DNA of 51,809 nt, taken from the NCBI GenBank assembly GCA_020725555.1, contig DYEU01000030.1, positions 1-51,809 of the forward strand, written 5' to 3'. A program made the translations under genes and the position numbers. The stretch comes from Desulfatibacillum sp. (GTDB lineage Bacteria > Desulfobacterota > Desulfobacteria > Desulfobacterales > SpSt-501). A model generated the notes under the pieces. It ran no database searches and was not told the DNA's origin. It saw nothing but the letters and a program-made list of their open reading frames with translations. Shown in pieces: positions 9,178 through 17,767 of the stretch (position 1 is its first letter; each line of letters opens with the position of its first letter).

Positions 9178-9503
9178 GCTGAACCCTATTTTCTTTGACT
9201 TTTTGCGTGCACCTTGCGATTTGCACCGCCATCACAAGAGGCGAACCGTGATCAAGCAATGGCGGATGTTTCCGCCGCGCGCTTGCCACAGCTTGCTCCG
9301 AGGGGTACTCTCTACAACGACAGCAAGACTGCACCAAGCGATTTGCAAGGATTCCGCGGCCGTCATCGGTTTGCCCCGCCTGGAACAATCTCTCCAGCAA
9401 CCGGCCGAAGAAGGATCCTCTCACGCCGTAATTGCTTAGATTCCCGGATGCCTGAGCCGGCCAGTATCAATCACCGAGAGACCCCAGCTCGCATAGGTCG
9501 CTC
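9178..9503. other. Intergenic stretch, no supported gene
   Basis: 326 bp between the GT4 gene and the AT-rich FemAB-like pair. Composition shifts here from GC-rich to AT-rich, so it probably marks the junction of a transferred block. Open frames on both strands are short and lack recognisable motifs. No promoter of the -24/-12 type, no terminator and no insertion-sequence end could be made out. Confidence 0.4.
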
Positions 9504-10718
9504 TCATCTGCACCCGGCCACGCGGTCTGTTAGCTGCAGGTAGGCTTTTTTCATTGCCTCCCATGAATTCTCTCGGACGAACTCCGCAGCCTTGTCTGAC
9601 AGCTCCTGGCGACGTCTTGGGTCGCCGATGAGTTCCCGCATCGCCTCGGCAAGGCTTCGCGCATCCCCCGGCTCGAAAAATCGGACCGTCGTATCGCTGA
9701 AGTAGTGGCTGTCAATCGTCGTGCGGGACACAATGACGGGCAAGCCCAGGGCCATAAACTCCAGGATCTTCGTGCTGAATGCCGTGTCGCCGAAGCCTTC
9801 GGCGCGCTTGGGTACCACGCCGATGTCTGCTTCGGCGATGACCGGGATGATCTCCTCTAAAGGAAGCAAGTCCCGGATGAACACCCGGTCGTCCAAGCCC
9901 AGCTCGACCACAAGGCGTTTCAAGGAGTCCTTCTCCGGCCCTTCGCCGTAGATGTGAAGTTCCGCCGCGGGCACCTCCTTCCGGATGAGACCGAAGGCCC
10001 GCACGGCGATGTCCACGCCCTGATGCCGGTTGAGCGTGCCGGGGTAAATCAGGCGGATTTTCCCGTCGTTTCGCCTGCGGGGATAGCGCCGAAAAAAGTG
10101 CGCCGCCGGGTAGTTGAGAAAAGTCGAGCACTTCTCCCGCGACACGGCCCGCCGCGTAAGGGTCTCCTCCCAGAGATGGTTCGCGATAATGACATGGTCG
10201 GCGAAAGAAGCCGAAACCTTTTCGGCGAGCAGGAGGGCCCGAAAAACCGCCGAGGAACGGCTGACGCCGAACTTTCCGGCGTAGAACTCCGGCATCAGGT
10301 CATGGATGTCGAGGATGATCCCAGCTCCTCGGAGTTTAGGGACAAAGGCCGCGAAGACCTCGAAATCCGGCACCGAGTGCACGTGAAGAAGATCATAGCG
10401 ACGGGAGGCGTCGCGGCTCCTCTGAGCCAAAAAAAGGGATGAAGCCGCAAAAAATCTGAGGATGCGGAGCAGGTACTTCGCCCGTCCTCTCTCGTTTACA
10501 ACGCGATCCTGGATGCGATGGACGTGGACTCCCTCGATGATGTCGTTTTCGCCCTGCCCCATCCTGCGAAGGGATACCACATCCACATGGTCTCCCCGAG
10601 CCGCCTGGGCCTCGGCGTACATGCGGACCCGGGTATCGGATTCGTAGAAAGCATAGGCGACGTGGCATACCCGAAGCGGACGCGAACCGGCTCTGGAAGA
10701 AAGTGCGGAACGGTTCAT
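9504..10718 (-). CDS. GT4 family glycosyltransferase
   Basis: 404 residues of the GT-B fold. The N-terminal domain has LRVCHVAYAFYESDTRVRMYAEAQAARG and LLHVHSVPDFEVFAAF; the C-terminal domain has KIRLIYPGTLNRHQGVDIAVRAF, ELHIYGEGPEKDSLKRLV and the E-x7-E-like donor site EGFGDTAFSTKILEFMALGLP. This is the retaining glycosyltransferase family 4, including WbuB-like and mannosyl/glucosyl transferases, which work on lipid-linked intermediates in the cytoplasm. ATG 10718 overlaps the stop of the upstream deacetylase gene (ATGA), so the two are coupled. The donor sugar is not predictable. Confidence 0.87.
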   Translation of the reverse strand: MNRSALSSRAGSRPLRVCHVAYAFYESDTRVRMYAEAQAARGDHVDVVSLRRMGQGENDIIEGVHVHRIQDRVVNERGRAKYLLRILRFFAASSLFLAQRSRDASRRYDLLHVHSVPDFEVFAAFVPKLRGAGIILDIHDLMPEFYAGKFGVSRSSAVFRALLLAEKVSASFADHVIIANHLWEETLTRRAVSREKCSTFLNYPAAHFFRRYPRRRNDGKIRLIYPGTLNRHQGVDIAVRAFGLIRKEVPAAELHIYGEGPEKDSLKRLVVELGLDDRVFIRDLLPLEEIIPVIAEADIGVVPKRAEGFGDTAFSTKILEFMALGLPVIVSRTTIDSHYFSDTTVRFFEPGDARSLAEAMRELIGDPRRRQELSDKAAEFVRENSWEAMKKAYLQLTDRVAGCR

Positions 10719-11674
10719 ACCGGTTTCGAAAAAGCTTGGCGCGCCGACCAGCGGGCCGCCTCACGCGGCAGGCCATGCCAGAACTGGTTTCCGTAGACGG
10801 ATCGGACGTGTTCCAGAAATTCCCGGTAATAGGCGGCAGGGTACTCCTCGATCCCGGGCCGTCCGCCGAAGGCCATGTAATCGGGGTGGACGTTCAAGAG
10901 CGCCATTCCGCCGTGATCTGAAACCCAGGCGAGCTTTCGCTTCCAGGTACCGATGCCGTCCTCGCGCAACAGCACGAACAGCGTAAAATCCTGAGGCAAG
11001 GTGTAGGGCAGCTCCACGTAAGGAGACCTCCCGTCCGCACGAGGTACGAGGAAAGGGAAAATCGTAGCCACGCCGTCTGCCTGCGGCTCGAAAGGATCCG
11101 TGTCGAAGGTCGAGGCGTCGTATTCGATGTCCAGATCCCCGATCCATTCCAGGTTGTGCAGCATGGAAGGGGCTCGAAAACCGACGGCGCCCCACTGCCG
11201 GAGATAGGCATTGATCTGTCGGGCTCTTTCGCAAAAAAGGCTGCGGGAGGTGAAATATCTCCCGTCGTGATACAGGCCGTGAACGCCGATCTCGAAGCCC
11301 TCCTCGGTGAGCCGCTCTCTGAGCGGCGCCGAGACGTTATAGCGCCGGGGCACGAAATTGAAAGAGGATCGGAAACCGAGGTCTTTTTCGATCTTTGCGA
11401 GATCAAGACAACGATCCTGCCCTCGCGCTGTATCCACGTCGTGGGTCAGCACCAAAGCGAAGCGCTTGCCCTCGGGCCATCCGGGCCAGCCTTCGGGAAC
11501 GGCGGCGGCACGCTCGTCGATCGGCCAGACCGCGGCGCACCGGCGTCGTTTCCAGACCACCGTTCGTCGCCGCAAGAGCAATTGCAGTGACCGGGGGATG
11601 AGAGGCTTGATGCTGTAGAAAAGGCGGTTCCGAGTGCGATCTAAACGAATCAACGTGTAGACCTCTAAAGCCAT
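10715..11674 (-). CDS. Polysaccharide deacetylase-like protein
   Basis: 319 residues. The carbohydrate esterase 4 signature is variant: LTHDVDTARG near residue 77 supplies the catalytic/metal Asp residues, and EIGVHGLYHDGRYF near residue 128 supplies the His residues. The later FRAPSMLHNLEWIGDLDIEYDAST fits motif 3 and the barrel. HDVD in place of TFDDG places it in the subgroup common in EPS and O-antigen loci, not among chitin deacetylases. The substrate is unknown. It overlaps the GT4 gene by 4 bp and lies 37 bp downstream of a FemAB gene. There is no signal peptide, so it may act on cytoplasmic lipid-linked glycan. Confidence 0.72.
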   Translation of the reverse strand: MALEVYTLIRLDRTRNRLFYSIKPLIPRSLQLLLRRRTVVWKRRRCAAVWPIDERAAAVPEGWPGWPEGKRFALVLTHDVDTARGQDRCLDLAKIEKDLGFRSSFNFVPRRYNVSAPLRERLTEEGFEIGVHGLYHDGRYFTSRSLFCERARQINAYLRQWGAVGFRAPSMLHNLEWIGDLDIEYDASTFDTDPFEPQADGVATIFPFLVPRADGRSPYVELPYTLPQDFTLFVLLREDGIGTWKRKLAWVSDHGGMALLNVHPDYMAFGGRPGIEEYPAAYYREFLEHVRSVYGNQFWHGLPREAARWSARQAFSKPV

Positions 11675-11711
11675 CCGGCATAAAGTGAGAATCGTCTTCG
11701 TTTTGGGTACG

Positions 11712-12830
11712 TCATCCGGCTTCGAGCCTGGATACCCAGCGGCTAAACCGCCTCCGAGTGAATGGATTTGAGGTCAGCAGTCGGTATCCGAGTGACAGCG
11801 CCTGGATGGGAAAATGGAGGGAAGCCTGCGGCATCAGGATCGGCGCGCCTCCGAACCCCAAATTGAACCAATCCAGGCTGCGTTGTTCTTTCCCCGTGAG
11901 CTCTTTGCCCGCAAGAAGACGCTCTGCGATGTGCCGGCTCATCGACCCCAAATTGCAGAACCGGTACCCGGAGGAGTGCGCCCAAACGAACGATTCATGA
12001 TAAAGGAGCTCAACGGGCCGTTTGGGAAGGTTCTCGGGCAGAGAGCCTTTTTTCCATAACTCCAAAGTTTCGCCGAAACCGATGCAGAAAAGGCCGGCGA
12101 TGGCCTTGCCGCCGTGTTCGGCGAAGGTAAGCCGGCAGCGAACACCTTTTCCCTCTGTTTTCCAGAGTGCTTTCAACGCCGCAGGATCGGCGGGGTTGGG
12201 CGCGACGCCCTGCCGTTTGCATGTCTCTAGCATCAAAGCGAAAAAGAGCTCAAGATCCTTCTCTCCCCCTTCCCGCACACAGACCTTGCCCCTGACGGCC
12301 CGGCGAAGATATTTCCTCGTGGTCTTGCGCATCCGCGCCTCAATCGCCGGCGCCCCACCCGTAACATCGATCATTAGGGTGGCAGTGATGATTTCGAGCA
12401 CACGGTTCGGAAGGAACAAGGGGGCTCGGAGACGGCCCGCCGTGAGCCAGCCGCGGTCAGGTGGCTGAACAACGATCGCCAAAAGACGGAGCCTTCGACC
12501 GCTGTTGGTGAGCTCGGAGACCAGCTCGTCCACCAGACGGGGATCTTCGTCCTGCGCGACCGGGCCTTTGCTGACGTAGCCGATTCTCCCAAAGCGTGTC
12601 GGCTTCCATAGAAGCTGAAAGCCCCCTCTGATTCTCCCTTCACGCCGGATCACATGGCGCAGGCAATTCCAGCCGCCGGTCTCTTTGAACTGAGCCCAAG
12701 TGCTGCTTTGGGGAAATTGGCCCAAGGGGTCGTCTTGCAAAAAGGAATCCCACTCGGCGTCTTGCACACCACGGACATGGATGGAGCACTCTTCGTCTCG
12801 TTTTTCTGTCTGTGTGGACCGGTTCGTCAT
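11712..12830 (-). CDS. FemAB-like transferase (peptidoglycan bridge/lipid II glycyltransferase family)
   Basis: 372 residues with two GNAT-like halves: PQSSTWAQFKETGGWNCLRHVI and GRIGYVSKGPVAQDED in the first, IEARMRKTTRKYLRRAVRGKV as the basic linking helix, and GGKAIAGLFCIGFGETLELWKKGSL in the second. The last part, SLDWFNLGFGGAPILMPQASL, is typical of these EPS-locus relatives. FemX/A/B enzymes move amino acids from tRNA to a peptide acceptor; the function of the EPS members is not established. I chose ATG 12830 because it overlaps the TGA (12827-12829) of the decayed upstream FemAB gene; a GTG at 12848 gives only six more codons. Its nearest paralogue is 13350-14483. Confidence 0.72.
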   Translation of the reverse strand: MTNRSTQTEKRDEECSIHVRGVQDAEWDSFLQDDPLGQFPQSSTWAQFKETGGWNCLRHVIRREGRIRGGFQLLWKPTRFGRIGYVSKGPVAQDEDPRLVDELVSELTNSGRRLRLLAIVVQPPDRGWLTAGRLRAPLFLPNRVLEIITATLMIDVTGGAPAIEARMRKTTRKYLRRAVRGKVCVREGGEKDLELFFALMLETCKRQGVAPNPADPAALKALWKTEGKGVRCRLTFAEHGGKAIAGLFCIGFGETLELWKKGSLPENLPKRPVELLYHESFVWAHSSGYRFCNLGSMSRHIAERLLAGKELTGKEQRSLDWFNLGFGGAPILMPQASLHFPIQALSLGYRLLTSNPFTRRRFSRWVSRLEAG

Positions 12831-13310
12831 CCCATATGCCAGCAGCACAATTCAGCGTTGATTTCATGGACAATATCAGGAGCACGCTGATAGACTGTCT
12901 TGGCCAAGCGCACGGTTACCTCCTCACCGCTTCCGGGAATGGCCTTCGGGGCTTTCGGCCAGAAATGCTGGGGCAGCTCTGTGACCTCTCTCTTCCTAAA
13001 GGTTTTAAGACGCATCAGCCCTTCGTTGCGGCTGTCGGTCCGTCCAAAATCGAATACCCTAAACCCACCATAAAAAGCCGCGTGAACGGAATTCCAAAAA
13101 CCTATCCTTGAACTTCAGCGCGAAAATCGCACCTACGGCTTTTTCATTATGCTCCGCCACCATGATCTCGCGCCGATCTAACGCAACGAATTCACGTAAC
13201 AGGGAGGGCGCCGATAAAGCCGCGGTGCGCGTTCCGTTTACCCTGAGCCTCATCCGGAGGGGCTGCGCCAAGCTGCAAAACCTGTGGACATTTCGATTGA
13301 ACCGGCCATA
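12827..13310 (-). pseudogene. Decayed FemAB-like gene
   Basis: Two minus-strand frames together spell a FemAB-like tail but are broken by a frameshift near 13060. The upstream frame (down to a TAG just past FLWWV) reads GRFNRNVHRFCSL, then REIMVAEHNEKAVGAIFALK. The downstream frame picks up with FRVFDFGRTDSRNEGLMRLK and ends at TGA 12827-12829. FGRTD.xNEGL.R.K is the same motif as LHFGRTDRENEGLARFK in the intact FemAB gene at 16217-17269, so this was probably a relative of that protein. The N-terminal half is missing and the rest has at least one internal frameshift, so I call it a remnant. Its stop overlaps the next FemAB start, showing it was once part of the operon. Confidence 0.68.
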
Positions 13311-13349
13311 GATCCTTTCCCGCGGCTCATCGGGAGGAAACTCGTGTTT

Positions 13350-14483
13350 TTAAATTCCAGAAAAGCGCTTGGCAACGGCCGATGTCAAAAAGCGCCTGCC
13401 GCAAGCCATAACCATGATCGACACAAGCGGGTTGCCGAACTTGCAGCAAGCTTCTGGAACGAAAAGTGTGCGCCCACCAAAGCCCGCCTTGAACTGTGTT
13501 TCACTGAATTCGGTCCCTTCCGGGGGCGGATCGTTTCGAAGGAAAGCCTCGGCCCATCTTCGGTTAGCCCCGACCAAATCCAAATTTTGAAAGCCTTTTT
13601 CTTTGGCCCACTCGATCGTGCGCCAATGCAAGAGTTCATTGGGGTAATGCCTCGGCATGGTGCCGTCCCATCCGGCTTTCCATAGCCTTACGGTATCACC
13701 GAAAGAAAACGCCAAAAGGCCGGCTATTGCCCGCTGGCCGAATTCCGCTAGAAAAATGTTGAGAATTCCATGTCGAGAAAATGCTCGCCAAAGGTGCTTG
13801 AAAAAATCCGGTTGCGGAGGCGTCGGGGCAACCCCTTTGCGGCGGCACAGTGCCTCCAGGAGACTTCTGAAAGTGTCGACGTCTTTTTCATCCCTTCCTT
13901 GCCTGACGATCAAACCCGCCCTCAATCCCTTCCGGATGTTTTTGCGTGTTGACCGGCGCATCCTGCCGAAAATCAAAGAAAGGTCATCGCGAAGATCCAC
14001 AAAAAACGTGGCTTGCATGAGCCCCGTGGGCGGAAGCCAATTCGGCTTTTCTTTAAAGCCGACCTCCTTCAATTGAGCGGCGACGTTCTGGTCAGGATAA
14101 CCGGGCACAACCACCAGGTAGGATAATCGCTCCTTGCGGGCCGCACGGTCTATCTGAAACGCAATATACCGCTTGAGCGTCACATCCTCACGGCCGATGG
14201 CGGGACCATGGGAAATGTACCCGATCCTGCCAACGTGGTGGAGCGACTTGCAAAGAATCTGGAAACCGCCGCAGATGCCGCCGTTTTCAAAAATGACATG
14301 CCGGATCGGAGACCAACCGTAGTTCGCCTTCACCTGCGCCCAGAGGCTGGTCTGCTCATGGTGCCCGCTGGGGCAGCGGGCAAGGAAATCGTCCCAGCGG
14401 GGATCGTGAAGACTTCGCGAGACTTCGACCCTGAAGGATGGTCCATCCACGACGGCCTGCCTTTGGGCCGGTTGGCAGTTCAC
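13350..14483 (-). CDS. FemAB-like transferase
   Basis: 377 residues, clearly a paralogue of 11712-12830. It shares HEQTSLWAQVKANYGWSPIRHVI, GRIGYISHGPAIGRED, the basic helix GRMRRSTRKNIRKGLRAGL, FGQRAIAGLLAFSFGDTVRLW, NELLHWRTIEWAKEKGFQNLDL and the C-terminal FKAGFGGRTLFVPEACCKFG. The two GNAT-like domains lie at about residues 20-165 and 185-350. It probably starts at GTG 14483, which overlaps the wbpA-like stop by 4 bp (GTGA), so translation is coupled to the sugar-nucleotide enzyme. Acceptor and donor are unknown; an aminoacyl or acyl modification of the EPS sugar is a reasonable guess. Confidence 0.74.
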   Translation of the reverse strand: MNCQPAQRQAVVDGPSFRVEVSRSLHDPRWDDFLARCPSGHHEQTSLWAQVKANYGWSPIRHVIFENGGICGGFQILCKSLHHVGRIGYISHGPAIGREDVTLKRYIAFQIDRAARKERLSYLVVVPGYPDQNVAAQLKEVGFKEKPNWLPPTGLMQATFFVDLRDDLSLIFGRMRRSTRKNIRKGLRAGLIVRQGRDEKDVDTFRSLLEALCRRKGVAPTPPQPDFFKHLWRAFSRHGILNIFLAEFGQRAIAGLLAFSFGDTVRLWKAGWDGTMPRHYPNELLHWRTIEWAKEKGFQNLDLVGANRRWAEAFLRNDPPPEGTEFSETQFKAGFGGRTLFVPEACCKFGNPLVSIMVMACGRRFLTSAVAKRFSGI

Positions 14484-16186
14484 CTGCCGCGTGTCCTGCG
14501 GCCGTTGGCGGCGGCGTTTCGCACCTCGTCCTTGATGCGCTTGACGTGGCCGCGGCCCAGGCCTTTCACCTCGCAGCCGAGCTCGAAGTAGCGCCGGATG
14601 CGGTCGTCATCGAGGATGCCGAAGCAGTCGACGACCGCACAGGGTTTCCCGGTCATGCGGACCACGGCGTCGGGGTCGAGCTTGAGGAAGGCGTCGTGGC
14701 GGACGGCGAGCACGACGGCGTCGGCACCCTGGAGGGCGGCCTCGAGCTTCTGCTGCGGGGAGAGATCCTTCAGGCGTTCCTGGTTGCGGAAAAAGCGGGC
14801 CAGCGAGAGCCCCGGAGCGGGGTAGGTGTCCTGCTTCTCGAACTCCCACCAATGCTTGAGGTAGGGGTCGTACACCATGACGTCGGCCCCCATCTCGGTC
14901 AGCTTGCGCACGATCACCTCGGAGCCCGAATAGCGGGTGTCCCCCACGTCCTCGCGGTAGGAGGCCCCCAGGACCGCGATCTTGGAGGCGGCGACGATTT
15001 TGCCCATGTTGCGCAGGGCGTCGCGCACAAGCTGGGCGGCGTGCATGCCGCGGGTGTCGTTGATGTCGATCGCGGACGGGGTGATCCGGAAGATGTCGTC
15101 GGTGAAGCCGAGAAGCGTGTGGTAGGACCAGAACCCCAACCCCCCGTCCTTCGGCAGGCAGTAGCCGCCGATCCCGGGGCCGGGGAACAGGATGTTGGAG
15201 TGGGTCGGCCGCACCTTGATCGCCTGAATCACCTTGATGAGGTCGACCCCGTTTCTCTCGGCGAACACGCTCCACTCGTGCATGAAGGCGAGGATCGCCG
15301 CGCGGTAGGAATTCTCGACGATCTTGCAGGTCTCGCTCTCGATCGGCCGGTCGAGCACCGTGAGCGGGAATTGCTCCACGTTCAGGATCTCGCTCAGGAA
15401 ACGAACGACCCGCCCGCGGGCCTCCTCGTTGATCCCGCTGCAGACACGCCAGAAGTCGCGGATCGAGGAAACGTAGTTCCGTCCGGGCATGACCCGCTCG
15501 AAGGAGTGGGCGAGCACGGGCTCCTTGCCGGAGAGGCCGCGCCTGTCGAACTCCTTTTTGAGGATCGGGTAGGCGATGTACTCGGTCGTCCCCGGAGGGA
15601 CCGTCGTCTCGATGAGCACCAGACAGTCGGGCCGGATCTTTTCGCCGATCACCTGGAGGCACTCCTCGAGCGCCCCGATTTCGGCCCGCCCCCGGCGCAC
15701 GTCCCCGAAGGCCTCCTTGCGGTAGTCGCACTGGACATCGACGATGACCACATCGGCCAGGGAGAGCGCCTCGTAGGAGAAGGTCGCGGTCAGGGTCTTC
15801 TTCGCGAGGACACAGCGCCGGATCATCTCCGGGACCTCCGGGTCCTCGGATTCGACGGGCGCCACCCCGCGATTCAAGTAGCCGATCTTCCAGAACGAGC
15901 GCGGGGAGGGCCGCTGCATGCCGATCACGAACTTGGAGGGCTTCCCCGTTCGGCGGTCGACGGCGTCGGCCACCACGGCGGCCATGACGGCGCCGACGAA
16001 ACCGACCCCCATGACGACAACGATCTCGCGGCCCTTTTTCTTCTCGGCCGCCGCAAGCCGCTTCAGGCGCAGGTTTTCCCGCCGGTAGTCCGCCGCGGTG
16101 GGCAGGGGGAACACCTCACCCCGCGGGCAGATGGAGACAGGCTTTTCCTGTGGCTGGGCTGTCTTTTTCGAGGTCCGTTCGGCCAC
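14480..16186 (-). CDS. wbpA: UDP-N-acetylglucosamine 6-dehydrogenase-type nucleotide sugar dehydrogenase
   Basis: 568 residues, longer than the usual 420-440. The NAD-binding motif GVGFVG is at 60-65 after a basic leader of about 50 residues. The substrate-binding ESETCKIVENSYRA has Lys288 and Asn292, and the catalytic Cys343 lies in GPGIGGYCLPKD, all as in the UDP-glucose/UDP-GlcNAc/GDP-mannose dehydrogenase family. The enzyme oxidises C6 of a UDP-HexNAc twice. The presence of WbpB-, WbpE- and WbpD-like genes next door makes UDP-GlcNAc the best guess. Extra length is an N-terminal leader, an insert near 80-120 and another near 470-500. GTG 16186 is preceded by AAAGGAG. The symbol is by pathway analogy. 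Confidence 0.8.
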   Translation of the reverse strand: MAERTSKKTAQPQEKPVSICPRGEVFPLPTAADYRRENLRLKRLAAAEKKKGREIVVVMGVGFVGAVMAAVVADAVDRRTGKPSKFVIGMQRPSPRSFWKIGYLNRGVAPVESEDPEVPEMIRRCVLAKKTLTATFSYEALSLADVVIVDVQCDYRKEAFGDVRRGRAEIGALEECLQVIGEKIRPDCLVLIETTVPPGTTEYIAYPILKKEFDRRGLSGKEPVLAHSFERVMPGRNYVSSIRDFWRVCSGINEEARGRVVRFLSEILNVEQFPLTVLDRPIESETCKIVENSYRAAILAFMHEWSVFAERNGVDLIKVIQAIKVRPTHSNILFPGPGIGGYCLPKDGGLGFWSYHTLLGFTDDIFRITPSAIDINDTRGMHAAQLVRDALRNMGKIVAASKIAVLGASYREDVGDTRYSGSEVIVRKLTEMGADVMVYDPYLKHWWEFEKQDTYPAPGLSLARFFRNQERLKDLSPQQKLEAALQGADAVVLAVRHDAFLKLDPDAVVRMTGKPCAVVDCFGILDDDRIRRYFELGCEVKGLGRGHVKRIKDEVRNAAANGRRTRGR

Positions 16187-16216
16187 GACCGCTTTCTCTC
16201 CTTTCGTTGGGGGTGG

Positions 16217-17269
16217 TTATCCGAGATGCCGATAGAGCAAGGCCCCGATCAGCCGGAGCACCGGGACGGGAAGCAGGCGGAAAACCCGGTAGGAGGTGCC
16301 GGGCCCCTTGCCGCCGTTGACGAATGAGCAGCTTTTGAGATCGAAGCGGTGGTAGAGGAGCAACCGCTCTTCTGCCCCCCAGCCTCTCTTGAACCGGGCA
16401 AGCCCCTCGTTTTCCCGGTCGGTGCGGCCGAAATGGAGGGTCTGGAACCCCTGGTCCCGAAAGCGGCGGATCGCCTCCCAGAAGAGCAGGTTGTTCGGCC
16501 GCAGCGGGAGGGCGTTTTCTTCCGAGGCCCCGAACTTGTAGAGCACCTGGTCGCGAAAGAAAAAAAAGACGGCCGCGGACACTGGGGTTCCCCGGTGGAG
16601 CGCCTCGGCGACGACACCGTGGCCGGGCGCGATCACCTGGCTGTGGATGGTTTCAAAAAAGCGCCAGGGCTGGGGCGGAAGGCCGTGGCCGCGCCTTGTC
16701 TTGCAGTGCAGGCGATAGAAGACCCTCATCGCCTCCGCCCCCGAGGCGAAGACCGCTTCGAGGCTCTCTTTTTGCGCCTTCAAGACGTTGCGGCGAGTCG
16801 CGGGGTGCAACCCTCGAAAAAGCTCCTTTTCCCCGCGATCGAGGGCGAGTTCGTGTTCGAGAAAGCCCGCAACGGAGGGCGTCCCCGGGGGAAGCGGCGC
16901 CCCCCGGAGCTCGATCCCCCGCCAGCCGCGCTCCCTGCCGAGGGCGATGGCTCCCCGGAAGAGCCGCTCGAAGGAGCCTTGATCCGGCGCGAGAACCGGG
17001 GCCTTGTCCGAAAAGGGAAGCGAAACCCCCCGCTTGCCGGTGAGCGCGCTTTTCACTTCCATGAGGGGCAACAGGCCGCACGGGGTTTCCCCCGACCGCA
17101 TCAGGAGATAGCAGGGGCGGTAGCCGTAGCTCCGGGAGAGCACCTCGGCCCAGGGCCGCCCGTGGAAGAAGGAGACCCCCGGTAGACGGCCGATCCACTC
17201 GTCCCAGCCGGGGGTCGCACAGGGGTCGAAGACCTCGACCCCGTTTTCCGGCGGGCCTGGGGAAGCCAT
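16217..17269 (-). CDS. FemAB family protein of exosortase/PEP-CTERM-type EPS loci
   Basis: 350 residues. Two GNAT-like domains: FFHGRPWAEVLSRSYGYRPCYLL and GLLPLMEVKSALTGKRGVSLPFSD in the first, LHPATRRNVLKAQKESLEAVF as the basic helix, and GTPVSAAVFFFFRDQVLYKFGAS with LRPNNLLFWEAIRRF in the second. The tail LHFGRTDRENEGLARFKRGWG is the signature of the FemAB subgroup linked to XrtA/PEP-CTERM loci. I placed the start at ATG 17269, 17 bp after the acetyltransferase stop; the open frame extends to 17467 but there overlaps the upstream gene. It lies inside the sugar-nucleotide operon, between wbpD- and wbpA-like genes, so a role in decorating the diaminouronic acid residue is possible. Confidence 0.75.
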   Translation of the reverse strand: MASPGPPENGVEVFDPCATPGWDEWIGRLPGVSFFHGRPWAEVLSRSYGYRPCYLLMRSGETPCGLLPLMEVKSALTGKRGVSLPFSDKAPVLAPDQGSFERLFRGAIALGRERGWRGIELRGAPLPPGTPSVAGFLEHELALDRGEKELFRGLHPATRRNVLKAQKESLEAVFASGAEAMRVFYRLHCKTRRGHGLPPQPWRFFETIHSQVIAPGHGVVAEALHRGTPVSAAVFFFFRDQVLYKFGASEENALPLRPNNLLFWEAIRRFRDQGFQTLHFGRTDRENEGLARFKRGWGAEERLLLYHRFDLKSCSFVNGGKGPGTSYRVFRLLPVPVLRLIGALLYRHLG

Positions 17270-17286
17270 GGGGAAGACCGTTGGGT

Positions 17287-17766
17287 TCAGAGAAAGCGCA
17301 GGATGCGGGCCGGGTTCCCGGCGACGACGGCGCGGGCGGGGACGTCCTTGGTGACGACACTCCCCGCCCCCACGATCGCCTCTTCGCCGACCGTGACCCC
17401 GCAGAGGATGGTCGCGTTGGAGCCGATCGAGGCCCTTTGCTTGACGAGCGTCGGGACGACCTCCCAATCGGCCTCGGTCTGAAGCGCCCCTTCGCCGGTC
17501 ACCGCGCGCGGGTAGGGGTCGTTGATGAACATGACGCCGTGTCCGATGAAGACGCCGTCCTCGAGGGTGACCCCCTCGCAGAGAAAGCTGTGGCTCTGGA
17601 TCTTGCAGTTCTTGCCCACCGTGCAGCCTTTCTGGATCTCGACGAAGGGGCCGATGCGCGTGTGATCGCCGATCGCGCAGCCGTAGAGGTTGACGAACTC
17701 CTGGACCACGACCTCGCGGCCGAGGGTGACGTCGGGGGCGATTTTGCGGTTTGGCGTTTTTTCCAT
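17287..17766 (-). CDS. wbpD: UDP-2-acetamido-3-amino-2,3-dideoxyglucuronate N-acetyltransferase (left-handed beta-helix)
   Basis: 159 residues made of imperfect hexapeptide repeats of the left-handed beta-helix acyltransferases, such as VTLGREVVVQEF, IGDHTRIGPFVEIQKG, VGKNCKIQSHSFLCEG and VGEEAIVGAGSVVTKDVP. The loop FIGHGVMFINDPYPRA resembles the active-site region of WbpD/WlbB, which use acetyl-CoA to acetylate the 3-amino group of UDP-GlcNAc3NA; the protein is normally a trimer. The start ATG 17766 sits one base from the wbpB-like stop. The assignment rests on the fold plus the neighbouring oxidoreductase and aminotransferase; a QdtC-like dTDP-sugar acetyltransferase is the alternative. 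Confidence 0.8.
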   Translation of the reverse strand: MEKTPNRKIAPDVTLGREVVVQEFVNLYGCAIGDHTRIGPFVEIQKGCTVGKNCKIQSHSFLCEGVTLEDGVFIGHGVMFINDPYPRAVTGEGALQTEADWEVVPTLVKQRASIGSNATILCGVTVGEEAIVGAGSVVTKDVPARAVVAGNPARILRFL

Positions 17767-17767
17767 G

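Noticed and set aside
14438-16327. A 629-codon open frame opposite the WbpA-like gene
   Set aside because: It is antisense to a gene with full catalytic motifs, its product is Gly/Asp/His-rich with no family motif, and long antisense frames are expected at this GC content.
17335-17352. GGGGACGTCCTTGG resembling the REP-like core
   Set aside because: It is in the coding sequence of the acetyltransferase and lacks the flanking ATTCACATATCA part.
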